A stretch of 64,000 bases of DNA, taken from assembly GCF_009905375.1 (NCBI RefSeq), contig NC_133649.1, positions 231,359,792 through 231,423,791 of the forward strand. Direction: 5' to 3'. The translations under genes were made by a program, and so were the position numbers. The notes under the pieces were generated by a model, which saw only the letters and a list, made by a program, of their open reading frames with translations, ran no database searches and was not told where the DNA came from. Below, piece after piece: positions 34,653-47,068 of the stretch (position 1 is its first letter; every line of letters begins with the position of its first letter). The DNA comes from Apium graveolens. Taxonomy: Eukaryota > Streptophyta > Magnoliopsida > Apiales > Apiaceae.

Positions 34653-35560
34653 ATGCTCCCACAAGGAATAAGATTAGGGGCAAACCTTGAATGTGATAAT
34701 CAGGGAGGTCGCAATTAAGATATAAGGAACCCAAAATATAATAAAGTGGAAAATGAGGATTTTTAAATTAAAGGATGACCCCAATTATGGGAAGTAGGAA
34801 GAAATATTTAGACTAAGAAAACAAAAGTCGAGCGAGATAAGGAGACCCGAGACGGTACTCCTATACGGAAATTCATGGACCTGTCTAAACATAACTTATA
34901 CTTTATTCCCAACCACCACCTTGAGGGAAACAATGTAGTGGGAAATTCTTTCAGGACCTTTAAATCGCTAAGCTCTCAGTGTTCCAAGGAACAAGTTGAC
35001 CCAGTCGAGGCAAGAGCCCGGCTAAAGGAAATATAGGAATCATTTGAGATTCTAAATGATTGACGAATCACAAAAGACGGTTTTTGTCACTTACCCTCCT
35101 AAGAGAGAGGCCACCCGCTGGTGAAAGGCCAAGGAAGGCACGGAGCAAGAGATTATAATAAACTGATTTAAGTTCAGTCAATTGTTTTCAGGAAAGTGCT
35201 TCCCAAGAGTATAGAGATAGTGTAAAAGCTTTGGAGCTAGAATAAAAGCGGATGAGTATGATGAATTATCAATCTAAGTTGTAAAAGTTGTCAAGATTCG
35301 TTCTGAGGACACGAATCCAGAATGACGGGATGTTTGAAATCAATGCTTATGTTGTGATTGGTTTGTGAAATAATGATAAGAGAAAGGAAAATAAAAAGAA
35401 ACTGAAGTGGAAAGGAATATAAAGGGAATAGAGTTTGAGGAATGATAAGGGAGTTGGGTATGAGGAAACCCTAAAGACTCGTAGCAATAGAAATAGAAAA
35501 GTATGTAATCGTCAGGATGAGGATGATTCACCATGAGTTAAAATTGATGGTTGAAGGCAT
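34653..35560 (+). pseudogene. P2 decayed gag
   Basis: It starts at an ATG that aligns with gag of element A. Recognisable pieces are the VEAR...LKE segment near 35005, a QKTVFVTY stretch near 35070 (A has QKTVFSTY), and the lysine-rich end near 35380-35420. Several stops and shifts are present. Confidence 0.65.
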
Positions 35561-38177
35561 AAGAGATACATATATTGTACCCCCTTTAAGTTGGGAGGAT
35601 TTGAGGAAACCTTGAGATAGTTCAAAGGATAAATAATGAGACGCGGATAGACTGAGGAGACAAGGAAGTAAGAAATTAGGAAAATTGGATGAAGGAAGTG
35701 ACCTTCAAGGATGTGAAGTGTAAGTCCGGTGGCTTGATACCCAGAAAGGGAGACGCCAGGTATGAAAGATATTCCAACATTGAGGTGACTATTGAGATAA
35801 ACAACAAAAGTAAATAAGGAATTATTACGAAGAGGTTCACGTTGAACATGACCAATATCTTCCTAAACATCCTTGTTATCGTTACCAAATTAGGCAAGAC
35901 AAGCGGATAACCGTTGCTATCTTTTGGAGGCCATATTGATTGACCCCATTTTGAATACAAATGTTATTGTGAAATTAGACAGATACTATCGAGGTGAGAA
36001 TGATTGAATAAGACACCCTTATCAGGGATATATGACTTGATTTATCCATGGAATGATGCAGGTACCTTTTAAAGGTGGAATTAAGGATAGAACGTCGGTA
36101 ACTTAAAATGAATCCTAGGGGAATGCATAAAGGTTGGCATTTCACCCTTAATAGGGATAGTATGAGTTTTGACAGTATGAATTGGAAAGGATTAAGGTAA
36201 TAACAACCTTTAAGGATCAGTGGAGAAATTTTTCAGAAGTATATAGACAATGATTCTGGTATTAATAAATGGTATCTTGATATGCCCTGTGCCTAGGGTG
36301 TACCTGATGAAGGATTTAAGGATAACCTTAAGAGGTTTTACAAGGAGAAAGGTAATATTCAAAGGTCTCAAGAATAGAAATTTTGATGAAGGAAATATGG
36401 CATAATTATAATAATGCCAGGTGGGCACGTGTTAAACCACGAGAAAGTATGGATCGAACCAGTAAAGGTCGAATTTGTTCCAGGCAATTAGGACCTAAGA
36501 TTAAAGATGTTCTAAGTATGATTGAGAGTCAGTCGTGACAGTGATTAACCTCTATAGACTGAGGCAATAACTTATGAAAAAATGGTGATTTTTTTTACTC
36601 ATCAGATTTTAAGGAAAACATCTTCACATAAGTTGTGATTGAAATGAGGTAGAAAATTTATTTGGAGGTGGTTAAAATGACATTGACTGTAAGGAAATTT
36701 TACTATCAGGAAGGGCCAAAGAGGTGGCCGACACTTTAAAGGTAAGAGGATAATTATAGGCGCTTGTGCCAAAGGAATACAGTGATGATGGTTAAAGCTG
36801 AAGGTTGTATTATGGTTTGGAAGATTGACATTCCTTCTGATGACTGTGTAATACCCAACCGTAATAGTAGTTGGTAAAGGTTTAATTCGTGTAATCGCCA
36901 TGAGCGGGCTATCTATCTTAGAAGGTACTATCTTAAGAATGAGCCTGGACCATGTTTCAAAAGGACTAAACGAACCTTTGAGTTAAGTCTTCTATCGAAG
37001 GCATATGATTAAGAATGGTATAAACCTGCTATCGTTGCTTTGATTGAAACTCTTCTGCAATTTTATCTGCTTCATGTCATGTATGTATGGCAGGATCAGG
37101 AGTGTTCTTCATGAATCATGAATGGTGATTATGTTACCTCCTTAGAAGGATTTGATACAACATGTATGGACTCCGTATGGTTAGATATTAAGATTTCATG
37201 GAAAGTGAATGACGACAGTAGGTCAGTGGTGGACCATAGTAATGCAGCAATGATTCTGCGAGTAATGAGCTGATTACAACTGTGAGAGTTGTATTGGAAT
37301 GGATGTTGAGATTGAGTACCACTAATCGGGTCGTGGTAATGTATAAGTTCGCATTGATAGACTAATTAAGTAGAGTATCTACCTATTGAATATTTATTCC
37401 TTCTTATGAAAAGAGAGTCGTATTACTATATGAGGAAGGTTGCGGTGCAAGCATAGAATTCTAGTAACGATGATATCTAGAATGAGATCCCAGATTCAAT
37501 TTTTGATATGGAGGGAGTTTCAAAGGTGATTGTGTATAAACTCGAGGAAGAGCATGGGTCCATAAAATGATGGACGGAATAGCAAAAATATTTAGGCATG
37601 TGCAATGCGATGCTATAATACTTGATGTTGATATAAATACATATATGTTTTGTTCTCCTATGACAAACCTCTATAGTTCAGAGGTAGGTTCCAAGCCAGA
37701 TATTTTGTGGCAGTATTTTTTTTTTATATTTATAATTCTCTTCAATTCGTTCTTTTCTCTTCTTTTCATTTCATATAAACTGAGAAGAACAACCCTTCCA
37801 GAAGGGGAGGTATTTCTGAATGACTATCTATCTGTGTGATAGAAGCCGAGTAGGATACCAGCTATTGTTTAATTGCTTGTCAAGTACTAAAGGCTGGCCA
37901 CCTTCTGTACTAACTATGCAATGTAACAAGTGTTCCTGATCATAGTGATCTCTCAATGAATTCTTTTACTTCTATATGATGGATCAAGCTTTCAAAAATA
38001 GAAACAGCTGAAAAAGGAGTAGTAAAGTTGTGGTAGTATTCGGAATGGAAATACATTCGTGATACTAAGGTTGATGTGGTTATTAAAAGGTTATAGAACG
38101 CTACCGAGCAAAAGTATAACCAGTATAATATTAGGAACGGAAGGTAGTAGCGATTACGAACTGGAAAAGAATGGGTA
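35561..38177 (+). pseudogene. P2 heavily decayed pol
   Basis: RT traces lie at about 36200-36480 (an FIDN-like box where A has FIDD, then GHVLNHEKVWIEPVKVE where A has [17 protein letters not shown]). The RNase H tail lies at about 36600-36745. The rest has no readable frame. Order and direction are as in an intact Tekay element. Confidence 0.5.
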
Positions 38178-38620
38178 TTGAGAAGTAAAAGCTCTAATGC
38201 TAAAAGCTATAATGAGAGTCTGTGCAATAGACTTGAAAGAAATTGGAATGATCACTTAACACGGATTGAGTTTTCTTACGACAATAGATCATATGTCATT
38301 ATCGAGATGTCGCCTTATGAGATCCTTGAGGGAAGACAATGTCGATCTCCCTTATGTTAGGATGAAGTTGTAGAGCGCAAGATGCTCGGACCCGCAGTAG
38401 TCCAAGGGACCAAGGATATAATAGATCTAATCAGAGGACGGATGGTAGTAGCCCAAGATGGACATAAGAAGTATGTTGATTGACACGAAAGGACAAAGAA
38501 TAGGAAGTAGGGGACCTAGTGTTTTTAAAGGCATTCCCTTGGAAACCCTTGGAAAGGATTGATGAGATTCGGAAAGAAAGGAAAGCTAAGTCCACAATTT
38601 GTTTAAGAATAAGTATAAAA
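38178..38620 (+). pseudogene. P2 integrase C-terminal part, cut by deletion
   Basis: Same as P1: 60 open codons to the shared stop at 38358-38360, then a match to the region before the chromodomain, ending in TTGGGAA at 38621-38627, where LTR sequence takes over. Confidence 0.75.
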
Positions 38621-41409
38621 TTGGGAAATCGCGTAAACATAGCCGTCGTAATGTCCGATTTACTTTAGACTGCTTTTGTTCATAACATTAGGACCTGAGA
38701 ACTCCCTGCTAGGTTTTGAATTGCCATGTTTAGATATTTCATGTTATGAGCTTCGTTTTGATATATGGTTCGTTTGATTCCGATGTACGGTTTAGGAGAA
38801 ACGGCCGTTTTAAGTAACGACATTTCGCGAACGAAACATTACCCCTCGCCTTACTTTGAAATATATGTTAAAGACCTAAAAAGGGTTAATTAGTGTATGA
38901 CACAATTATGTTAAGTGTGTTAGGCAGTTGGTAAGACACTCGCGAAGGAATCGCCTTAAAACTCATAATGGTTAAATTATTTACAAGTGACTTTGGTTTA
39001 ATTCCAACTCACATGTTGTTTATAGGTTACCAGACTCATCCCAAGCCATTAATAACCCTCAGTCGATCAGGCAAGTTTTCTACCCGTATAACTGTTGTTG
39101 TGATGTATATGTGTATATGCATGATCTTGTGATAAATGCATATTTGTTATTAGCAAATTCTTGCGATATATTGTAGCATGTGATATGGTATATATGCATG
39201 CCTGTTTCATATTCTTGAATTATGTATCTGCTGGTTAAAATGCTTATAGTTGCATAATATCTATGCTAGAGATAAGCGGTATTTGAGTTTACCCTTAGTA
39301 TAGGGGATCAAAAGGTGAACATATTTCTAAACCGGGAGTCGATGTTCCCGAGTATAATATATATTATATATATATATGGTTATAGTTTTCAAAACTATTA
39401 ATCGAATAAGGTTCATTCGATAGCTTTAACTTTATTTTATTTATTGAATATTATTTTGAATATTCATCCGAGGACTTATGACTCCTTTTATTGTATTAAT
39501 TGAATATTATTTCGAATATTCATTCAAGGGCTTATGACTCAGTTTATATTATTTAATGATTATTAATTGGATATTCATTGGAGGATGTATGACTCCTTTA
39601 TTTTAGTTAATGAATATTATTTATAATATTCATTCGAGGTATTATGACTCCGCTTATTATTTAATAATATTCTTTATTTTATTAAAGAATAATGTTCGAT
39701 AATCAAACTTACTTTTGATTATTCAAACAAAGATATTACTTTCGTATAAGGATATCTTTGATTATTTACTATTCATTTCAAGTATAAGTTTTCCAACTTC
39801 TACCTCAATTATTCTTTATGGGAATATTATTTAAATGATAATATTCAGATATTTTCTAATATATTGGGACTGATTTACTTTATTAAATCAGCATTACTCC
39901 AAACACTCTTTAAAGTATTTTCGATTCCTTAAAATGATTTTCAAAAGTTAGAGCGGATCCCAAAACATATTTTTTTTTATATATTTATGATCTTCCTTTT
40001 TAAAGAGGATTTAAATACTCGCTCAAAACCAGAGGGATCCGGCTCTATGGTGTATTTTATAATCGCAACAAGGTTGCAGTTTTGGTAAATGAATTGATTA
40101 CTTACCCAACGTTCGGGAAGTAAGTCCATCTATCGAGTCGGCATAAGCAACATGGGCTCAGTGGGCGTTCATGATAGTGTAAGTGGCTCAGTGGGACTCC
40201 ATCAAATGCGTAAGTGGCTGAGTGGCAGTCCAGCATAAGGTCCTATTGCGACCAGGGTGATGACCAGTGGGGAATTCGTCCATCTACTAGTAGAAAAGGT
40301 TACTTATTGGTATCTTTGCCTGATCAGCAAGATATCAGGTTTATGCCAAAATTCTTTCCTTTTCAAATTTATTGGATATTGCAATTCTGTTCATACGTTA
40401 CATGACAGAGGTTTTCAGGAAACGTATGTATATATATAGGTGTATATATATATCGGGACGTAATGAAGTATCTCGTAACTTCATTATTTATAATGATATT
40501 CAAAGATTGAATCTATTCAAATCTTGTCTTGTAGTCTCATCTATGTGATGAACTTTTGAAAGCTCATTATAACTGGAACGGTGGTAGTTCAAGTAGTATT
40601 TGGAAAAGCTATAAGTATATTTGAGGATCTTGTAACTTCATCTTTTAAACTTATATCTAGTAAATGATTATCTTATGCATATCAAAGATTTTCAGAAAAA
40701 CGTTGAGACAAGGTTAGATATATGAGATCACCTTGCAACGATATTTATTTTTATACAGTTATAAACTGGAACTCTGTGTATATTATGCATGGAAGAGGAC
40801 TTCCAAGATTTTGAAAAGTATATATGTATATATACTGAATATTTTGCGACTTCATCGCATTAAGATATCAAACTTGGTTCATTTCTTTTGACCAAGACTT
40901 TCATGAGTACTATGAGAAGGCTCACATATTGTAAATCATTATACATATTATTTTGGCGGGCTTGCTGCTCACCCTTGCTTTCTTCTTTCATCACACAACA
41001 ACCAAATAGAAAAGATGAACAAGACCAAGCTTCCAATTCGCAAGCGGTTAGGAAACGTTCCGCAGTTTTCTGGAAGCGTTGATGCCGCCATAGCTGAGGT
41101 AGGAGCTATCAATAGGCTAGGCTTTCAACTTTTGATGTACCAGATTATGTATATTTATGAATTGTAATAATGGCAAAGAAATGTAAATTTATTCAGAAAC
41201 CCTTTTAAGGTGTAATGGCATATAATTTTGGAATAAAATGACTTGTGATTATTTTTGGATATTCATCTCTGAGACTATAACTTGTGGTGTGTGTATTTAT
41301 TGTGGGGTCACTGTACAGAGTAGTTGATTATTTATTAAGATTGGGTGTTATTAAGGAAAATGGAACCCGTGACAACCCGGATCCCCGACCCCGGATTTGG
41401 GGTGTTACA
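38621..41409 (+). repeat. 5'-truncated LTR, end of the array (L6)
   Basis: It starts at the same internal point as L5 and ends with a canonical GTGTTACA at 41409, next to Tat-lineage sequence. It lacks about 91 bases that L5 has at 30692-30782, with a 3-base ATT shared at the deletion ends (junction near 38980). Confidence 0.88.
39430..39651. repeat. ~55-bp LTR minisatellite, 4 units (L6)
   Basis: Four units, nearly identical in arrangement to those in L5. Confidence 0.8.
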
Positions 41410-41471
41410 CTTTATATCTTTGGCAGTCGCCAGCCTCAAGATTAACGCTTCTTACTCAGCCTCGTTATTAG
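41410..41471 (-). pseudogene. Archaeal-type RNase H fragment, distal part
   Basis: On the minus strand this encodes the NNEAE motif and the following helix (LRLATAKDIK) typical of aRNH, with a stop where the tyrosine of NEAEY is expected. It continues the frame interrupted by the solo LTR. It ends at LTR L6. Confidence 0.7.
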
Positions 41472-44400
41472 TGTAACGTCTGGGAAAATTACGTCTGTAT
41501 TACCTCATAATTATAATAAATTATGTGTATTACTGTATCATTTATATGTAATTAGCCATAGAACCCTAATTGTTATGTGTTACGTGCATTCTGTGTCGTC
41601 CAGGTATTTTCAGGGTATTTTTTAGATATCTTATTTTGCATTTATAACTTCCATATCAAAAGTTATACTACTCGAATCATGATTTTATAGCTGATATTTC
41701 AAATAAAATAATGGGCCTTATTTTTCATCCAACGGCTTGTACCATCGCATTATTCTGAACATCTAAGTATTTTACAAATTTTCTCATTTCGCGAAAAAGG
41801 ACTTTTCCCGGCCCCTATTGGGTGTTAAAAACCCCACAAAAATCACATTTTTATTTTTATAAAATTATAGTGCTTTCATGTATACCATTTCTTTATATTT
41901 TTGCATTATTCACAATTTTTAGGAAATTTCGGCATATATATTTTATATATAAAATATTTATAAATTAAATTTTAATACTCAAAAATTATAAAAATTAGGG
42001 GCCAATTAATTTTAAAGGGTATAGAATTAGGGACTTAATTTTAATTAGGAGTATTAATTTTACTACTATAAATAGCCTAATTATTATTAATTAATTAATT
42101 AAAATTCTGAAAAATCACAAAATTCTTTGAAATCGGGTCGGGAAGATCGAATTCGGGTCAAGAATTCAAGCAGTGATTTCAAGCTGATTTCTGCATCAAA
42201 TCGTGTGATTCAAATACTCAAATCGAAGGTTTCAATCTGTTCTTTCTGTTTCTACCATCAATTTCATGTTTTAATTCGTAGTTTTTGATTTTCGATTTCT
42301 AGGGTTTATGTTCGAATTAGGGATTTTCGATTATAGGGTTATTATGATGTTTTGATGATTAATATAACTTTGTTATGTGATTTACAGTTGATTCATGGTG
42401 TTTAATTGAACAAACGATTCCTGGATAGTATTTTTCGATTATTAGGGTTTATGCTTAATTTTCAAATCATAGCTTCGTTATGTCTGTGAATATTTGGTTC
42501 TTGTGATGTTAGGGGTTTAATTATACAGTTCATAAGTTTTGATTTGAACTATAGAACATAGATTTTTATGTACAGAATCGAAAGATAGGATTTTGGCCGG
42601 TGTTCAATCGATTTTGGTCGGAGAAATTGATACAGGGATGATTTTGATGAACAGATTGTTGGACTGAATTGTTGGTGTAATTTGCAATGAAAACCCCTCA
42701 AAAATCACCTTAAACGGTGAAGATTTGAGGCTTATCGGAACATGGCCGGAGTCCGGGGAACTCACCGGATTCTAGAAATTTTCGGGCCAATTCATCCCGA
42801 CCCGGATTGTTCCTGATAACCCGAATCCAACCCGGTTTTTAAACACGGTTTTGATCTGAAATTGTCAGAGTGTAATTTCTGACAATTGTTTCTGGAAATT
42901 ATTTTATTTTTATTTTAATTATAAAATTAGTTTTATTTATTTTATAAATCGATTAATTAATTATTTAATTAATTGATTTATATTAAAAATAATTCTGAAA
43001 TATTTCTAAAAATCAGATTTAATTATTTTCTTAGTTATTTATTATTTATTATTTATTTATTAATTATTTAAAAATGGTCAATTATTTTTATAATTAATCA
43101 AATAATTTTCATTAAATCATAATAAATTCATTTTAATTCCAAAAATTATAGAAATAATTATTTAAAAATTATTTTAGGGTTTAATAATTAGTAATAATTA
43201 TTTATATTACATAATAAATTGATTTATCTGTGTTTAATTGATATTAATTAAACCGTTAGTCCTATTCGAACGAAACGAAAGCCCTTTGACTCAGAAAAAT
43301 GAATTATTTTCATTAAAAATAATATTAAAACCTAATTTCTTCTATAAATTAGTTGACCTTTGATATTTATTTGATTATAAGCTTAATCGCGTGGAGAGAC
43401 GGATCCGATAAATCCCAAAAATAGGAAACGAGTCAGATAATGATCGGTTAAGCGAACAGCGAGTCGATTTTGATTCTAAAAATTATTTTAACTATAAAAA
43501 AATAATTATGTGCTTATGTGTATTATGTGGTTAATCGAGTCTTGCTTGTTAATAAATAATATATGAGTCAATAATATGCGCATGGGTAGACAATAGGAAT
43601 GACATGAAGTCGGTTCAAGACGCAATTGAAGTATAAAATGACTAAATCGGTTTATTACTCAAACAGAAGCTAAGCCAACGAGGCAGATTGAGCCGGTGAT
43701 AGACGAAGGTGACATACTTGAAGTGAATCGCATAGGAGGCAAGTTTTTAGCCTATTCTAATTTCATAATAGTGATATTTATTCAGATTCATATCACGCTT
43801 ATACTCTTTTGATTCTTATTCATAAACATTGATACCCACTTGTTATTCTCTCGTTTATATTTCATTTCGATTATTGATTTCTCCTTTTTCGTTGAATTCC
43901 TTATTCATATTCCAATTACTACACATACATATTGGTATATTCTGGTGATTAGAATATATCAAAGCATACCGATTGTTCTGGTTGCCACTGCATGGACTAG
44001 ATGATGATGATATATGGGATTAAGTTTTCTTAATCCGAAGGACCAAAATGTTTCCGTATCCTTGAGATGGGCCGTAGAGCGTGGGTACCCGACTGGATCT
44101 ATATAGTGAGATATAGATCTGTACTGTATCCTGGCTGATCAGCAGGATATATGTGCGAACTTATGTCCAGTTTAGTTCATTTGTACTCGCCAGTAATGGC
44201 CTTCTCTCTATTCTCGTAGGGTGATATCTTTGCAGATGTACCCAGATTACCAATTCATTTAAACTGCTTTAACACTGTTTATATTTTGCGGACTTGTTGA
44301 GCAATTTTTGGCTCACCCATTTTTGTTGTTATTCACCTTATTATTTTTAGTTAAGAAGGAATATGAAACCAATCAGGACTCGTATAGTAAAGAAGTGGGT

Positions 44401-44752
44401 CAAGCCTCGGGATCCTCTCATACCCAAGGTGTTGATCCCAATCCAGGAAGAAAGCTTTGAGTTGTCCTAACAGGTGGAGTATAGATAGTTAGTGTGTGTG
44501 TTTGAATAAGAGATGAACTTAATTTAAAACCGGTTAGACAATGGTTTGTAATTAAGAGAGGTTGTAAGATTTTAAATTTGGTTTGTAATAAAATAGCTAG
44601 TGGTTCTTGTTTTCATACTTCAACCTAAAAAGATCCTGGTTAGTGTTAAAGTGGTTTAGATATATTTCATTATTATTGTTATTTAGATTGTACCAGTTTG
44701 GTGATTAGCTAGTAACCCCCAGACTTATACCCCGGGTCTGGAGGGCATTACA
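41472..44752 (+). repeat. Solo LTR of a different Ty3/gypsy-like family, with target duplication
   Basis: The LTR starts TGTAACGTCTGGG and ends GGAGGGCATTACA. It is flanked on both sides by ATTAG (41467-41471 and 44753-44757), a perfect 5-bp target duplication. There is no primer binding site or internal domain, so it is a solo LTR left by LTR-LTR recombination. Length is 3,281 bases. The family is not the same as L1-L7, although the ends and length suggest a related long-LTR gypsy family. No open frame of note lies within it. Confidence 0.92.
42067..42074 (+). promoter_or_regulatory. Candidate TATA box in the solo LTR
   Basis: TATAAATA lies about 600 bases into the LTR in an otherwise AT-rich region. 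It is a reasonable place for the LTR promoter, but base composition alone makes such a match likely. Confidence 0.35.
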
Positions 44753-44757
44753 ATTAG

Positions 44758-45393
44758 TAGCTTTAAAATCACATCATATTGACTATGCTATTATATCCCC
44801 CTGTGGTGATTTAAATATAAGCCCGATCATATTCCATTCACATTCAAATCTCCATATGTGTACAACGTCCATGATTTGACGTCTGCTCTTGAAATAACTT
44901 GTTGAAACTCCTCTTCATCTATTATTATTTAACTTGGACTGAAATCAGCCACAAAGTCAGCTAAAGCATGTGATATTATGGTAGTTTTAGTGTCATATAT
45001 GATGTCATGTGTACTTAGACGGATGGCTCATTTAGCCATCCTTTCCATCAATTCAGGCTTACTCAAAATAGTCCTCATAGGGAAATTTGTCATGACATGT
45101 ATTTTATGAGACTTGAAATAATACCTTAGCGTCGCAGAAGTCATGGCTAATGCAAGTACTAGTTTTTCAAGAGATGTATACCTTGTCTCTGCATTTACTA
45201 GGATTTTGCTGACATAGTAAACAAGCGACTGGACACCTCCGTGCTCCTTGACAAGTACTCCACTTATAACATGATCGGTGACAGACAGGTAGATATAAAG
45301 ATCTTCACTTTGAGAAGGTTTGGATAATAGTGGAGGGTTGGTGAGGTAAGTCTTCAAATCATCAAGTGTATCTTCATGTTTTTCCGTCCACAC
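44758..45393 (-). pseudogene. Tat element RNase H and first part of aRNH
   Basis: An open stretch of 121 codons (45393-45028) covers the RT end and RNase H (LLSKPSQSEDLYIYLSVTDH, LVYYVSKIL). It is followed by a decayed linker (HALADFVADF) and the beginning of aRNH (SWTLYT). Other stops follow. The frame meets the solo LTR in the codons before NNEAE. Confidence 0.7.
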
Positions 45394-45436
45394 GAACCCC
45401 TTGTTCTTTCTTAATATGTCATAGAAGAGTTTGCAC

Positions 45437-46216
45437 CTATTTGAAGATCGGGGAAATCAATCTATTCAATGTTGCAACCTTTTCCGTCAGTTTTTGGACA
45501 TCTTTAACATTATATGGGCTTTTTAACTCGAAGATTTCTTTGATTTGTTCTGAGCTAGCCTCAATTCCCCTCCTTGTCACCATGTGTCCAAGAAAATTAC
45601 ATTTGGACGGGTTGAGCTTCATGTTATATAATAGTAAAATGTCAAACACTTCCTGTAGATCACGGGCGTGATTTTCAGCGTTCACTGATTTGATCACCAT
45701 GTCGTCTGTATAAACTTCCATTATTTGACCTATTTAATCTTTGAACATCTTGTTGACAAGTCTGTGAAAGGTTGCCCCGACATTACATAGTCCAAAAGGC
45801 ATGACCATGTAACAATATATCCCCTATTTATAATAAATGATGTCTTCTCACAATCATATGGTTCCATTATATTTGACTGAAACCACTTGACGCGTCTAGA
45901 AAATTAAGCAACTCGCGTCCAGCCGTCGAGTCCACTATGGTATCAATATGGGGTAACGGATAAGGATCTTTGGGGAAGTGTTTAGGTCTATATAATCAAC
46001 ACAAGCCCTCCATTTTCCGTTCTTCTTTTGCACTATAACAACGTTGGCCAACCACTCAGAATAGTCAACCTCTTTGATCATTCCAGCTTTCAAGAACCTG
46101 CCTACTTCATCATTGATTATCTTTTTTCTTTCTGATATAAATTTCGTTATTTTCTGTTATACAGGAGTGTAAGTTGGATCAAAGTTCAGTTTATGTACGA
46201 TCACATCAGGATCAAT
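45437..46216 (-). pseudogene. Tat element reverse transcriptase
   Basis: RT motifs can be read across several stops: VVIVQKKNGKWR..VDY, MVMPFGLCNVGATF, the catalytic VYTDDM box near 45720-45700, and NFLGHMVTRRGI. The C-terminal 94 codons (45721-45437) are open. A frameshift near 45430 separates it from RNase H. Confidence 0.8.
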
Positions 46217-46860
46217 TCACGTGATATCGTCATGCCCCCATGCAAACGCATCCAGTCTTGTAGTTAAGAATTGCACCATGTTTGCTTCGATTGCTGGTGA
46301 GAAGTCTTCTCCCACCAAAACTTTCTTGTCTCCTGTCTTTAAACCGACTTCATTCAACTTCTCAGGTCCTGTAATTGTGGCTACAAGCATTTCATTCTCA
46401 TGATATTGGATAGTCGGCTTTAAACATGTCTTATAGCATTCACGTGTCGTGTCTTGGTCTCCTCGAATTTCTTGTGCTCCCCATAGTGTTATGAATTTGA
46501 GTACTTGATGATACGTTGAAGGGACTGCTTTCAAATTTTGAATCCATGGTCTTCTCATGATTATATTGTACGTATAGTCAACATAAATTATACAAAACTT
46601 CTCCAAAAGATTAACTCCATCTACATATGTAGGTATCGTGATTTCACCCATCGTCCGTTTAGTCTATCCACTAAATTCCATCAATGTTGTCTTCTTCTTA
46701 ATCATGTCACTTTCTGCCAAACCCATTTGCTTCAACGTGCTCAATATCATGATTTTGGTAGCACTCCCGTAGTCCACCAAAATTCTTTTAATCAAGCAAT
46801 TTCCTATTGGAAGTGAGATGACGAGACCGTTCTTTTGTAGTTCTCAAATATTCCTTTTGT
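46217..46860 (-). pseudogene. Tat element protease region and RT start
   Basis: The 144-codon open stretch (46651-46217) resembles the Tat protease-RT junction: RRPWIQNLKAVPSTYHQVLKF and WGAQEIRGDQ. The protease active site itself is not clearly readable upstream, where stops occur. Confidence 0.65.
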
Positions 46861-47068
46861 TTGATTCATCAAACATTAAGGCTGGTAGATTGTCATTGTC
46901 AGCTCCTACTTGTGCAACTCGTATATCTGTCTCCTTGGCCATTTTTTTGGCTTGCAAGTATGTCGACCCACAGACTTCAGATCCGCCTGCAATAAAATTA
47001 ATTACTTTCTGACGTGGAGGGGGTGATGGTTGTCTCATTGGCGTCTTGTCATCTCTATTGGGTGATAT

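Larger units (their letters stand above)
33207..38620 (+). mobile_element. Internal domain P2 of the plus-strand array
   Basis: This is a complete but decayed internal domain: primer binding site, open leader ORF, then decayed gag, pol and integrase, ending at the integrase-LTR deletion junction. It has no chromodomain and no polypurine tract, so it cannot complete a normal replication cycle. Confidence 0.85.

Noticed and set aside
35561..38177. The long core of P2 (and P1, M) as a possible new, non-pol insert
   Set aside because: Collinear weak traces of RT, the RNase H tail and integrase can be followed by comparison with element A, so it is decayed pol.
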